DNA of 58,810 nucleotides from Nitrospirota bacterium (GTDB lineage: Bacteria; Nitrospirota; Thermodesulfovibrionia; Thermodesulfovibrionales; UBA9159), in contig JAMCQB010000153.1 in NCBI GenBank assembly GCA_023382175.1, positions 1,713-60,522 of the forward strand, read 5' to 3'. How positions within the stretch are numbered: the stretch's first letter is position 1; the number at the start of each line of letters is the position of its first letter. The notes under the pieces are model-generated. The model did no database searches. It was not told where the DNA came from and was given only the letters and a program-made list of their open reading frames with translations. Below, one piece after another: positions 1 through 8,714 of this stretch. The translations under genes and the position numbers were made by a program.

Positions 1-2037
1 TCAACGTACTCCAACAGGTGCTCCAATCTCGCGGATATCGAGATAATCATCAGGCCGAACACTGATCTGGCAATTCAAAACTTTATCCTGCGGGAGGTCG
101 TCTATAACCGCCCTGAAGCTATAGACTGGGATTTTGTGAATAACAACTGTGCGTTCGCAACGGGTTATGTGGACATTGGCTATGGACTGAGGCCGAAGGT
201 CGACCATGCGAAATACAAAAAAACCGAACTGGACACCGCAAGCAAAGAGGCATACAAGATCATTACGAAAGAGGAAGCAACGGCAATGTCAGCCCTTGGC
301 ATCAAGGCCGGGGACAAGATGGAGATGAAGCACGCCGGCGCTCCGGATGCCCATTGGGCAATCACCTTCGAGGATTTCAAGAAAGGGCTTGAGCCCTATA
401 CCCTCGATTTTGTGGCAGCCCTCGCAAAAGGAGATGCTGACGAATCCTTCGAGGATTTCAAGAAGAAGCTCGTCAAGCTCGCTGACCTCTATACCGAGAA
501 GGGAAGGAAGGTGGTGAGCTTCTGGACCATGGGTTTTAACCAGCATGTCCGGGGCACATGGGTGAATGAGCAGGTCTATTCCATCCATCTCCTCCTCGGA
601 AAGCAGGCACAACCGGGGAATGGCGCCTTCAGCCTCACAGGACAACCAAGCGCCTGCGGAACCGCTCGTGAGGTCGGTACCTTTGCGCACAGACTCCCTG
701 CAGACATGGTCGTGGGAAACCCCAAACACAGGGAGATCACCGAAAAGATATGGAAGCTGCCTGAGGGGACGCTGAACCCTGTGGTCGGCTCACATTATGT
801 GAAGATTATGAGGGACCTGGAAGACGGGAAGGTTAAATGGGTGTGGGTGCAGGTGAATAACCCGTGGCAGAACACGGCCAACGCCAACCACTGGATAACT
901 GCTGCCCGGGAGATGGACAACTTCATCGTTGTGTCAGAGGCGTATCCCGGCATCTCTGCAAAGGTCGCTGACCTTATCCTGCCTGCTGCAATGATCTTCG
1001 AGAAGTGGGGCGCATATGGGAATGCCGAGAGGAGGACCCAGCACTGGAGACAACAGGTCACTCCCCTTGGCAAGGCGATGTCAGATACGTGGCAGCTCGT
1101 GGAATTTTCGAAGAGGTTCCCCCTTTCCGAGGTCTGGAAGGAGCAGAAGATCGATGACAAGACCGCTCTTTCCAACGTCCTGAGCAAGGCAAAAGAAATG
1201 GGCTACAAGGAGACCGATACCCTCTTTGATGTGCTCTTTGCCAACAAGGAGGCGAAGGGATACAAGTGGCCTGATCCCATTGGAGCCGGGTTCCTGAACA
1301 CAGAGGCAGCGGGAGATAGGAGAAATGTGGAGGGTTTCAAGGGGTATGGCTTTTTCCTGCAGAAATACCTCTGGGAGGAATACAGGAAATTCGGCCTCGG
1401 GCATGGGCACGACCTCGCAGACTTCGACGCCTATCAGAAAGTGAGGGGCTTGAGATGGCCTGTTGTTGACGGCAAGGAGACCCTCTGGAGGTTCAATGCA
1501 GAATACGATCCTTATGCGAAAAGGGCTAATCACGGCAAATTCGCATTTTATGGCGTAGCATTCAAGGAGATACCCAAGGGAGACCTCCTCAGCCCCAAGG
1601 GAGACGAGAAGGTGAAACTTCCAAACAAGGCCAAGATATTCCTCAGGCATTATATCGACCCGGCTGAGATTCCCGACGCCGAATACCCATTGTGGCTCTG
1701 TACAGGAAGGGTTCTCGAACACTGGCATAGCGGCACCATGACCATGAGAGTGCCTGAACTCTACCGTGCTGTGCCTGAAGCCCTCTGCTTCATGAACCAG
1801 AAGGACGCCAAGAACGCCGGCTTCAAGGAGGGTGAACTTGTCTGGGTTGAATCCAGGAGAGGGAAGGTGAAGGCGAGGGTAGAGACGCGGGGAAGGAACA
1901 TTCCGCCACAGGGGCTTATCTTCGTTCCCTGGTTCGATGAAAACGTTTTTATCAACAAGGTCACCCTGGATGCAACCTGCCCCCTTTCGAAGGAAACGGA
2001 TTTCAAGAAATGCGCGGTAAAGGTTTACAAGGCGTAG
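1..2037 (+). CDS. napA: Periplasmic nitrate reductase catalytic subunit NapA (5' end outside window)
   Basis: The reading frame is open from base 1, so the N-terminal part (Tat signal, [4Fe-4S] motif, Mo-ligand region) lies upstream; 678 residues are visible of roughly 800 or more in the family. It reduces nitrate to nitrite in the periplasm using a bis-MGD molybdenum cofactor. Diagnostic NapA stretches are [31 protein letters not shown] and [10 protein letters not shown]. The C-terminal molydopterin-dinucleotide-binding part carries [16 protein letters not shown]. It is followed after 15 bp by napG, as the first visible gene of a napAGHBD operon. The tail ends in a clean TAG. The NapA identity is certain from the motifs; the missing N-terminus means the cofactor Cys ligands cannot be checked here. 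Confidence 0.95.
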   Translation, partial: STYSNRCSNLADIEIIIRPNTDLAIQNFILREVVYNRPEAIDWDFVNNNCAFATGYVDIGYGLRPKVDHAKYKKTELDTASKEAYKIITKEEATAMSALGIKAGDKMEMKHAGAPDAHWAITFEDFKKGLEPYTLDFVAALAKGDADESFEDFKKKLVKLADLYTEKGRKVVSFWTMGFNQHVRGTWVNEQVYSIHLLLGKQAQPGNGAFSLTGQPSACGTAREVGTFAHRLPADMVVGNPKHREITEKIWKLPEGTLNPVVGSHYVKIMRDLEDGKVKWVWVQVNNPWQNTANANHWITAAREMDNFIVVSEAYPGISAKVADLILPAAMIFEKWGAYGNAERRTQHWRQQVTPLGKAMSDTWQLVEFSKRFPLSEVWKEQKIDDKTALSNVLSKAKEMGYKETDTLFDVLFANKEAKGYKWPDPIGAGFLNTEAAGDRRNVEGFKGYGFFLQKYLWEEYRKFGLGHGHDLADFDAYQKVRGLRWPVVDGKETLWRFNAEYDPYAKRANHGKFAFYGVAFKEIPKGDLLSPKGDEKVKLPNKAKIFLRHYIDPAEIPDAEYPLWLCTGRVLEHWHSGTMTMRVPELYRAVPEALCFMNQKDAKNAGFKEGELVWVESRRGKVKARVETRGRNIPPQGLIFVPWFDENVFINKVTLDATCPLSKETDFKKCAVKVYKA

Positions 2038-2052
2038 GGGTTTCAGCTACGT

Positions 2053-2865
2053 ATGTCCAGGGATGAGAGGGCTGAGAAGATGCCTGAAAGAAGAAGGTTT
2101 CTTATCGGCGTGGTGAAGGGCATCGGTGCTGCAGCAGTGGGGGGCCTCGTCTGGAACGGTTTCCTGGACGGCAAAAAGGCCTATCCTTTTGTCCTGCGGC
2201 CCCCCGGCGCCGTCACAGAGGAAAAGTTCCTCGCCAAATGCACCAAATGCGGGATATGTGTTGAGGCCTGTCCTTACAAGGCGCTGATCCTTGCCAGACC
2301 CGGTGATGAAAGGCCCGTCGGGACACCCTATTTCGCCATGAGGGAGAACCCGTGCCGCATGTGCAAGGATATCCCTTGCGCTGCTGCATGCCCTACCGGC
2401 GCCCTTGATCTTTCCCTTGTGAGCGGAAAGGATGAGCAGGGAAGGACAAAGCCCGATATCAACCTTGCCAGGATAGGCCTTGCAGTGATCGACAGGGAGA
2501 CCTGCGTGGCATACTGGGGTATTCAGTGCGACGCCTGCTACCGCTCATGCCCGGTCATGGACAAGGCGATTAAAGTGGAATACCTGAGGAATGAGAGGAC
2601 AGGAAAGCATGCCCTACTGGCGCCCATTGTCCACAGTGAACACTGCACCGGATGCGGAATGTGCGAGAGGGCATGTGTTACGGAGAAGGCATCCATCTTT
2701 GTCCTCCCGAGGCATATTGCCATGGGCGAATCTTCAGCGCGGTATATAAAAGGCTGGGACAGCAGTGATGAGCAGCGTATGGGTGAACTTCCTGAGGAAA
2801 CAAAGACCATTACGCCCAGGTCACAGAAAAATCCCCTTGACTATCTCAACCAGGGAGGTTTTTGA
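2053..2865 (+). CDS. napG: Ferredoxin-type protein NapG
   Basis: A 270-residue periplasmic Fe-S protein of the MauM/NapG family. It carries electrons with NapH from the quinol pool toward NapB/NapA. A Tat-type motif RRRFLIG followed by a hydrophobic stretch lies near residues 12-40. Four [4Fe-4S] motifs follow: CTKCGICVEACP, CRMCKDIPCAAACP, CVAYWGIQCDACYRSCP and CTGCGMCERAC. The ATG at 2053 is given; the ATG at 2080 (MPERRRFL) has a better-placed AGAGGG and puts the twin arginines closer to the start, so it may be the true one. Its stop overlaps the napH start region. Confidence 0.9.
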   Translation: MSRDERAEKMPERRRFLIGVVKGIGAAAVGGLVWNGFLDGKKAYPFVLRPPGAVTEEKFLAKCTKCGICVEACPYKALILARPGDERPVGTPYFAMRENPCRMCKDIPCAAACPTGALDLSLVSGKDEQGRTKPDINLARIGLAVIDRETCVAYWGIQCDACYRSCPVMDKAIKVEYLRNERTGKHALLAPIVHSEHCTGCGMCERACVTEKASIFVLPRHIAMGESSARYIKGWDSSDEQRMGELPEETKTITPRSQKNPLDYLNQGGF

Positions 2866-3671
2866 TCGTGCGGGATATGAGGAAATACAAGTACATGGTG
2901 CTTCGGAGAAGCTCGCAGGTATCCCTCCTGTTCCTCTTCATTGCGGGAAACATCCTCGGCTGGAACGCACTGAGGGGGAACCTCAGTGCCTCGATAATTC
3001 TCGGCAAGATACCCCTCACCGACCCCTTCGCACTTCTTCAGATCTTTGCAACAGGGAATATGATCTCAGCAGAGGCGCTCGAGGGAGCATTGATAGTAAC
3101 GGTCCTTTTTGGTCTTGTGTGCGGGAGGGCCTTTTGCAGCTGGGTATGTCCGCTGAATATGGTGACGGACCTGGCGAACCGGCTCAGGGAGAAGATGAAG
3201 CTGGATGCAGAAAACAGAAATCCCTTTTTGAGCAGGAAGGCACGGTACTGGGTCATCGGCATCAGCCTCGTGCTTTCCTTCGCCACTGGGGTGGCTGCCT
3301 TCGAGTGGATAAGCCCCATATCAATGTTTCATAGAGGAGTGATCTTCGGCATGGGAGTTGGCTGGACAGCTGTTCTTGCCATATTCCTCTTCGACCTCCT
3401 TATTGCGAGGAATGGCTTCTGCGGCCATCTCTGCCCGCTGGGAGGTTTCTATTCCCTCATCACGAGGTTCAGCCTCGTCAGGGTGAGGCATTACAAGGAG
3501 AAATGCACGCAATGCATGAAATGTACAGATATCTGTCCCGAAAGACAGGCGCTGCCCATGGTAGGAAAGACAAGCTCCATGGTTGTTTCAGGAGAATGTA
3601 CAAACTGTGCCAGGTGTATCGAGGTCTGTGATGATGATGCCATGAGATTCGGAATACGATATGTTTCCTGA
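2862..3671 (+). CDS. napH: Quinol dehydrogenase membrane component NapH
   Basis: About 269 residues with four to five hydrophobic membrane segments and two C-terminal ferredoxin motifs, CTQCMKCTDICP and CTNCARCIEVC. Two paired membrane-proximal motifs, CSWVCPLN and CGHLCPLGG, are the CxxxCP motifs typical of NapH. It is thought to oxidise quinol and pass electrons to NapG. The frame allows TTG at 2862 or GTG at 2868. GGGAGG at 2853-2858 is spaced properly only for GTG 2868, so that start is likelier. The gene overlaps napG by a few bases, indicating translational coupling. No NapC-type tetraheme protein is seen in this cluster, so NapGH is the visible quinol route. Confidence 0.9.
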   Translation: MIVRDMRKYKYMVLRRSSQVSLLFLFIAGNILGWNALRGNLSASIILGKIPLTDPFALLQIFATGNMISAEALEGALIVTVLFGLVCGRAFCSWVCPLNMVTDLANRLREKMKLDAENRNPFLSRKARYWVIGISLVLSFATGVAAFEWISPISMFHRGVIFGMGVGWTAVLAIFLFDLLIARNGFCGHLCPLGGFYSLITRFSLVRVRHYKEKCTQCMKCTDICPERQALPMVGKTSSMVVSGECTNCARCIEVCDDDAMRFGIRYVS

Positions 3672-3708
3672 TAAAAAGAAGAGAGTCAGGAAAAAGAAGG
3701 AGGCTTAT

Positions 3709-4263
3709 ATGATAAGAAATGCTCAAAGAAGAATGATCGCTGCCTTGGTTGTAATCGTTATCCTTTTCGGCGCAGGCGTTGCTATGGCAGACAAAAAAGA
3801 GAAGGCTAAGAGCGAGGAAGATATGGGACTCAGGAAGGAGTCGATCTATGAAGAGGAAAAGGTTAAACCTGGACATGGAGAATACAGTAAGGCCGAGCCG
3901 GGCAAAAGCAAGAAGATAGAGAGGGCATTTGAAAACAGTCCTCCCCTGATACCCCATGACCTGACCGGCATGCTTCCCATCGCAGAGACGAACAATATGT
4001 GCCTTAACTGCCATATGCCCGATGTGGCGAAAGGCCTCGGGGCAACGGCATTGCCGAAATCCCATTTTATTGATATGGAAACAGGCAAGGATCTGAAAGG
4101 GAAGCTTGACGGCAAACGCTACAACTGCATGCAATGCCATGTCCCGCAGGTGAACATCCCTGAGCCCATAAAGAACCGGTTCAAGGCTGATTTCAGGTCC
4201 AAGAAGAGCAGAACAAGCTCTAACCTGATCGATTCCCTGAATGAAGGGGTGAAGGCAGAATGA
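3709..4263 (+). CDS. napB: Nitrate reductase diheme cytochrome c subunit NapB
   Basis: A 184-residue periplasmic diheme cytochrome that donates electrons to NapA. The start at 3709 is chosen because AAGGAGG (3697-3703) sits 5 nt upstream and the resulting N-terminus is a Sec signal peptide (R/K-rich start, hydrophobic run, cleavage after VAMA). Two heme-binding motifs, CLNCH and CMQCH, are present. The segment ENSPPLIPHDLTGMLPI before the first heme matches the NapB pattern (PP.IPH). A charged low-complexity spacer rich in Lys/Glu precedes it. The stop overlaps the napD start as ATGA. Confidence 0.9.
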   Translation: MIRNAQRRMIAALVVIVILFGAGVAMADKKEKAKSEEDMGLRKESIYEEEKVKPGHGEYSKAEPGKSKKIERAFENSPPLIPHDLTGMLPIAETNNMCLNCHMPDVAKGLGATALPKSHFIDMETGKDLKGKLDGKRYNCMQCHVPQVNIPEPIKNRFKADFRSKKSRTSSNLIDSLNEGVKAE

Positions 4264-4556
4264 ATATATCAGGCATAGTGGTCAAGACAGCGCCTGAACA
4301 TCTCCGGAATGTGCTGGACAGCCTGAAGTCTTCAGGGGTATGCGATGTCCATTTCCATGACGATTCAGGGAAGATAATCGTCACGGTGGAGGGCAAAGAT
4401 ACCGGTGAAGAGGTCAGGAAGATGAAGGAGATAATGAACATGCCGCACGTGCTCTCCGCCGGCCTGGCGTATTCTTACAACGAAAAAGAACTGAATGATG
4501 CCATACAGCAGTTCAAGGAGGGAGGAAAGGCTGTTCCTGATGGGCTGAAAGAGTAG
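4260..4556 (+). CDS. napD: Nap chaperone NapD
   Basis: A 98-residue cytoplasmic protein with the NapD opening NISGIVVKTAPEHL and the ferredoxin-like beta-alpha-beta fold expected from the family (HDDSGKIIVTVEG in the middle). NapD binds the Tat signal peptide of NapA and holds export until the Mo cofactor is inserted. It is the last gene of the operon, overlaps napB by 4 nt, and is followed at once by an inverted repeat. The C-terminal 20 residues are more charged than usual. Finding napD last rather than next to napA is an order variation, not an anomaly of the protein. Confidence 0.88.
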   Translation: MNISGIVVKTAPEHLRNVLDSLKSSGVCDVHFHDDSGKIIVTVEGKDTGEEVRKMKEIMNMPHVLSAGLAYSYNEKELNDAIQQFKEGGKAVPDGLKE

Positions 4557-4557
4557 T

Positions 4558-4580
4558 CTCCGGGCGCTTCTGGCCCGGAG
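4558..4580 (+). terminator. Inverted repeat after napD, possible terminator
   Basis: An exact 8-bp stem CTCCGGGC/GCCCGGAG with a 7-nt loop begins 2 bases after the napD stop. No T-run follows, so this may be an RNA-end-stabilising hairpin or a terminator of a type that does not need the U tract. Confidence 0.5.
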
Positions 4581-4724
4581 GTGATTCATTTGAGGATTCC
4601 TCTCACAATTATATCCACCGCTTCCTCGGGATTAAGCCCGTGAACCTCCCCTGATTCGCCTGCAAGAGACAGTCCTGATTTTCGCTTACTTTATATGCAC
4701 TGTCATTCATTTCAAGCAGTGGTG

Positions 4725-6548
4725 TCATATCTCTCTTTTATTAATCTTTTGATAAAACTCACATTTCTTGCAATCCTCGTATTTCTGTGCAAAGGTCCCC
4801 TGCACCTTGCCTTCACAAAATGTGCCTGCCACTACCCAGCATATCCTTCCAAAATTCGGGTATGCAGGACATTTTATTGTTGCGTCTTTATCTCTCCCAC
4901 ATTTCATGTATTCCCAGCATTTTATCTTTAGTGATTCCTCCTCACTCTGGTATGGGAAATAGAGACTGAATGTAGAGCCTTTTCCCATGGTGCTTTCTGC
5001 CATTACGAAGCCGCCATGCTCCTCCAAAATCTTTCTTGTTATTGAAAGCCCAAGCCCTGTGCCACGACTAATCTCTTTTGTTGTGAAGAACGGTTCAAAT
5101 ATCATAGGCAACTTGTCTTCAGGTATCCCCTGCCCTGTATCAGACACCTTCAAGTATATATATATTGCATTGTGTAAGTCCTCTTTACCTGCTATTACTT
5201 TTAATGTGCCGCCATGAGGCATTGCATCTATCGCATTGGTAATGAGATTACTGAATGCTTGTCTTACCTGCTCTCTATCTATGAGAAGAGGGGGAAGGTG
5301 CTCTTCTATTTTTATTTCTCTATTTATTAACTGTTCTTTGCACAGATCCTCATATATTATTAATACATCATGAATGACTTCTTCTATGTTATGTCTTTCG
5401 AGGTGATATCTTGCTTCCCTTGAAAATGCAAGGACATTCCTCAATATCTTCTCGAGACTATTTACATTACATACTATAACATCAGCATATTCTTTCTCTT
5501 TCTCCTGTGTAACGACCTTGGATAGTCTATGGGCAAATCCACCGAGAGCAGTGAGGGGGTTTCTTATTTCATGCGCCACATCTGCGGTTAGCCTTCCCAG
5601 TGATGCAAGCTTTTCTGCCTGAATAAGTTTGGCCTGCGATTTTCTCAACTCATCCGTTTTTTTTGCAATTTCATCTTCCAGGGTCTTTGTCCAATTTTCC
5701 ATCCTTTCCTTCGCTATGTTGAGGTCTTTAGTCATTACATTAAAGGTTTTTGCAAGCAGACCCATTTCATCCTGAGAAGTGAGAGTGACCGTTTGAGTTA
5801 AGTCACCATCCGCAACTTTTTCCATTGCATGCGAAAGGGTTGAAACTGGTTTCATGACTAATTTCCGGAGTATAAAATAGAGCAAGATGGAACTGATGCT
5901 TATCAGGACAATGCCATAGATAGTGATCTCGATGGTTTGCTTCTTTATATTTTCATCAACGGAAGAGAGTGAAAAATCGGTCTCAAGTATGCCGAGAACC
6001 CTCTGATTCTGAGGATGGGCATGGCAGGCTGCTGTATAGCATGAAGGTTCATTGTAAATTGGGTCAACAAATGTCAAAATCCTGTATCCCTCTTTGCCTT
6101 TGTATATTGTCCATTGGTTCTTACCTGCCACAGTTATGGATGGTTTTTCAGGGTCGATATGACAACCAATACAGGCAGGCGAAGTTCTATTGACCAGCTG
6201 CCCGATATCATTCTTTTGTAATGAGTAGAAAATCCTCCCTTTGCTGTCAAATATCCTTATTCTTTTGATATCCTCTCGTGAACCGATACTTTCCAAAGTG
6301 TGCTGAATGGCTTCCCTGTGAAAGGTGAGCATGCTGTGCCGGGTGCTTCTCCTCACGAGGTCGGAGTAGGAAGCGGCATGCCTTATGGCGTTGTTCAGAA
6401 GATTTTTCCGTGCGGTATCAATGAGCGTGTACCATGATATGCCGGCGCCAATTACAATGAGCAGGCCAAGGGCAATAATAAGTTTACCGGCGAGGGATTT
6501 GGCAATACGGCTGAAAGGATTTCTCATCATTGGTAATAATCCTTCCAT
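4725..6548 (-). CDS. Membrane sensor histidine kinase with periplasmic heme motifs and Cys-rich tail
   Basis: A 607-residue inner-membrane kinase. A first membrane segment lies at about 22-40, a periplasmic sensor region at 41-205, and a second membrane segment at about 206-228. These are followed by HAMP, a coiled coil (280-312), HisKA with the phospho-acceptor in DVAHEIRNPL (His326), and HATPase_c with DTGQGIPEDK and GTGLGLSI. The periplasmic part contains CIGCH (126-130) and CYTAACH (170-176), i.e. CX2CH and CX4CH c-heme attachment patterns. The tail (544-600) has paired CW motifs (CWEYMKCG, CPAYP, CWVVAGTFC, C..CEFY), like the two-CW domains of other bacterial signalling proteins. No response regulator lies beside it; it stands between nap and arr clusters, so a redox-sensing role for anaerobic respiration is inferred. 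ATG codons in frame at 6548 and about 6530 are both possible starts. Confidence 0.85.
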   Translation of the reverse strand: MEGLLPMMRNPFSRIAKSLAGKLIIALGLLIVIGAGISWYTLIDTARKNLLNNAIRHAASYSDLVRRSTRHSMLTFHREAIQHTLESIGSREDIKRIRIFDSKGRIFYSLQKNDIGQLVNRTSPACIGCHIDPEKPSITVAGKNQWTIYKGKEGYRILTFVDPIYNEPSCYTAACHAHPQNQRVLGILETDFSLSSVDENIKKQTIEITIYGIVLISISSILLYFILRKLVMKPVSTLSHAMEKVADGDLTQTVTLTSQDEMGLLAKTFNVMTKDLNIAKERMENWTKTLEDEIAKKTDELRKSQAKLIQAEKLASLGRLTADVAHEIRNPLTALGGFAHRLSKVVTQEKEKEYADVIVCNVNSLEKILRNVLAFSREARYHLERHNIEEVIHDVLIIYEDLCKEQLINREIKIEEHLPPLLIDREQVRQAFSNLITNAIDAMPHGGTLKVIAGKEDLHNAIYIYLKVSDTGQGIPEDKLPMIFEPFFTTKEISRGTGLGLSITRKILEEHGGFVMAESTMGKGSTFSLYFPYQSEEESLKIKCWEYMKCGRDKDATIKCPAYPNFGRICWVVAGTFCEGKVQGTFAQKYEDCKKCEFYQKINKREI

Positions 6549-6714
6549 ATCACCTGCTACTAAGTATAAATACCCTCAAAGATTCTCTCGTCGTCATCGT
6601 ATATAAGTCCTTTCATCTCCAGCAGGTATATCTTATTTTAAATTATTTGTTATCGCGAAATACATCCCTGCTACTGCCAGTATCGCATCGCATCAACTTC
6701 GCTTCCCCATTGTA

Positions 6715-6884
6715 TCAGTCATGTTTTTCCCCCTCAGCTTCAAGATTCTTGATAAAATCCTCTATCCTGTCCTTTATCTCATCCCGCGCCCGTCTGAATT
6801 CTTTTATGATTTCCTCTTCTGTCCCCACTGCGCCCACCGGGTCTTTGATCGGCCACCTGTGCACAGAAACATTACCTTAAGCAT
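6715..6884 (-). pseudogene. Relic of an arsenate reductase (ArsC, LMW-phosphatase fold)
   Basis: A good ribosome site (GGGGGAGG) and ATG at 6884 begin MLKVMFLCTG, the start of the ArsC/LMW-PTPase family up to the catalytic Cys. The next codons jump out of frame to RWPIKDPVGAVGTEEE, followed by IIKEFRRARDEIKDRIEDF, which is the normal ArsC C-terminus. About 85 internal residues, including the rest of the CX5R loop, are gone. The relic is divergent from the arr regulatory operon, where an arsenic-resistance gene would make sense. I call it a decayed gene created by an internal deletion plus frameshift. Confidence 0.7.
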
Positions 6885-6947
6885 CCTTACCTCCCCCAGC
6901 ACATTCTTTTGTCTTTAAGGTTTGCAACATTGAAGTGATGCCGAATA

Positions 6948-6977
6948 TTGCATTGAAGAGAACCATACTCTTATAAT
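6948..6977 (+). promoter_or_regulatory. Putative sigma-70 promoter of the sensor operon
   Basis: A perfect TATAAT (6972-6977) lies 18 bp after a weak -35 TTGCAT (6948-6953). The predicted start site (about 6984) coincides with the GTG start codon of the next gene, which lacks a clear Shine-Dalgarno, so the message may be leaderless. Confidence 0.45.
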
Positions 6978-6983
6978 AAAAAG

Positions 6984-8714
6984 GTGACGGGGAAAAGACT
7001 TGTCTTAATCTTCTTTGTATCTGTTTTCTTCTTGTCCGGCCTGCAAATAGGTTATGCTCTGAAACAGCAGCCTCATGAACCGGAAGGAGTATTTGTTTCC
7101 CAACCTGTGAGGATCGGCGTATCATCAATGATCACACCTGTTGATGCGGTGAAGTATTACCAGGAGATAATTGATTACATAGGAGAACAGATAAAGCAGC
7201 CGGTCCAAATGGTCCACAGAAGGACCTACGATGAAATGGATTCGCTGCTTGAAAAAGGCGAGGTTAAGATTGCGTTCATCTGCTCTGCTCCCTATGTGAA
7301 GAACCGAGAACAGTTCGGCGTTGAACTCCTTGTAGCGCCGAGTGTGAATGGAAGTTCCACATACCACTCATACATCATCGTCCACAAGGATAGTCCTGTC
7401 AAGTCATTCTCGGAGTTAAAAGGGAAAGTCTTTGCCTTTACTGACCCCAAGTCCAATACCGGCAAGCTCTATCCAACCTATCTGTTGAAGACGATGGGTT
7501 TTACGCCTGAGAAATTCTTTAAACGATATATGTATAGTTACAGCCACAATAAATCAGTTGAGCTGGTCGCCAAAAGAGTTGTAGATGGCGTTGCCGTAGA
7601 GAGCCTTGTTTATGAATATATGCTCAAAAAGGACTCACCCTATGCAAAACAGACAAGGATCATAAAGCGATCACCTCCCTATGGAATACCGCCTGTTGTG
7701 GTAACCAAAGATATTGATCCGGATCTCAAGAAAAAGATAAAGGACGCCTTTTTAAATATGCATAAGACAGAGAAGGGTAGGGCGATCCTCAATTCAATGA
7801 TGATAGATGGTTTTGTGCAAGTATCGGACAATGCCTATGACTCGATAAGGAAGATGGAGCGGGCCACTGTCGACGTCCCCAGGGCGGCAGGAAAGATCAG
7901 AGATAAAAAAATTGTTTACTTCGGAGTGATCCCAAGGGACAACCCGAGGATCATGTACGAAAAATACCAGCCCCTTCTTGATTATCTTGCGGGTAAGACG
8001 CCATACACCTATGAATTGGTCCTGAAGAAAAACTATGAAGAGACGGTGAATGCCCTCGGAAACGGGGAAATGGACGTTGCCTTGCTCGGACCTCTCACGT
8101 ATCTTGAGGCCCGGGCAAAATACGGGGCAATCTCTATCCTGAAGCCCAGAGGCGCTGATGGCAATGCAAATTACAAAAGCGTCATCATAAAAAAGAAGGA
8201 TTCCCCTATCAGCGGTCCTTCTGAGCTGAAAGGGAAAAGAGTGGCCTTTGCTTCATCCAAATCCACGTCAGGGAACCTGCTGCCCCGGTACCTCCTTGCC
8301 AGCTCCGGAATACACCTCAGTGACCTGAGCGCTTATGCTAATTTTGACTATCACGATTCCGTCGTAAAAGCGATCCTGAAGGGCCAGTATGATGCCGGGG
8401 CGGTGCGGGATGCGGTGGCGAAGAAGTACATGCAACTCGGCATAGAAACCATTGCAGAGTCCGAGTCCATCTCCACGGGTCCCCTTGTTGTCGGGCCGGG
8501 CACACCGTTCTCAGTCATAGAAAACATAAAGAGGGCCCTTCTTGAACTGGATCCCCGGGACAGCAACAGCCAGAAGATATTGAGGCGTCTTGATGAAGAC
8601 TTTAAGAACGGCTTTACTGGGGCCTCAGACAAAGATTATGAGGACATACGGGCAAAGATCAATGCTGTTCCGCAGACCTGCGGCAGGGGATGCCATCCGA
8701 AGATAAAGCTATGA
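6984..8714 (+). CDS. Tandem PhnD-like periplasmic binding protein, arsenic-sensor (AioX/ArxX-like) candidate
   Basis: A 576-residue exported protein: signal peptide at 1-25, then two PhnD/phosphonate-type binding domains in tandem (about 42-290 and 308-555). Each carries the family pattern (IRIGV-type start, ELKGKVFAFTDPKSNTG and ELKGKRVAFASSKSTSG). It ends in TCGRGCHPK, a CX3CH motif able in principle to hold a c-type heme. Apart from those two Cys, the mature protein has one Cys (Cys100, AFICSAPYV), near where AioX uses a Cys for arsenite. Its stop overlaps the kinase gene by 4 nt, and an NtrC-type regulator and arrAB follow. In AioXSR/ArxXSR systems a PhnD-like protein reports arsenic oxyanions to the kinase; the same role here is inference. 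Phosphate or phosphonate binding is the alternative. Confidence 0.8.
   Translation: MTGKRLVLIFFVSVFFLSGLQIGYALKQQPHEPEGVFVSQPVRIGVSSMITPVDAVKYYQEIIDYIGEQIKQPVQMVHRRTYDEMDSLLEKGEVKIAFICSAPYVKNREQFGVELLVAPSVNGSSTYHSYIIVHKDSPVKSFSELKGKVFAFTDPKSNTGKLYPTYLLKTMGFTPEKFFKRYMYSYSHNKSVELVAKRVVDGVAVESLVYEYMLKKDSPYAKQTRIIKRSPPYGIPPVVVTKDIDPDLKKKIKDAFLNMHKTEKGRAILNSMMIDGFVQVSDNAYDSIRKMERATVDVPRAAGKIRDKKIVYFGVIPRDNPRIMYEKYQPLLDYLAGKTPYTYELVLKKNYEETVNALGNGEMDVALLGPLTYLEARAKYGAISILKPRGADGNANYKSVIIKKKDSPISGPSELKGKRVAFASSKSTSGNLLPRYLLASSGIHLSDLSAYANFDYHDSVVKAILKGQYDAGAVRDAVAKKYMQLGIETIAESESISTGPLVVGPGTPFSVIENIKRALLELDPRDSNSQKILRRLDEDFKNGFTGASDKDYEDIRAKINAVPQTCGRGCHPKIKL

Noticed and set aside
1081..1728. A 215-residue minus-strand frame opposite napA.
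   Set aside because: Shadow frame; napA is certain by its motifs.
4581..4690. A minus-strand frame of about 33 codons with coding-like sequence (LAGESGEVHGLNPEEAV) just after the nap inverted repeat.
   Set aside because: No start codon or RBS, too short to match to any family; could be a remnant of an old gene, so not listed as a feature.
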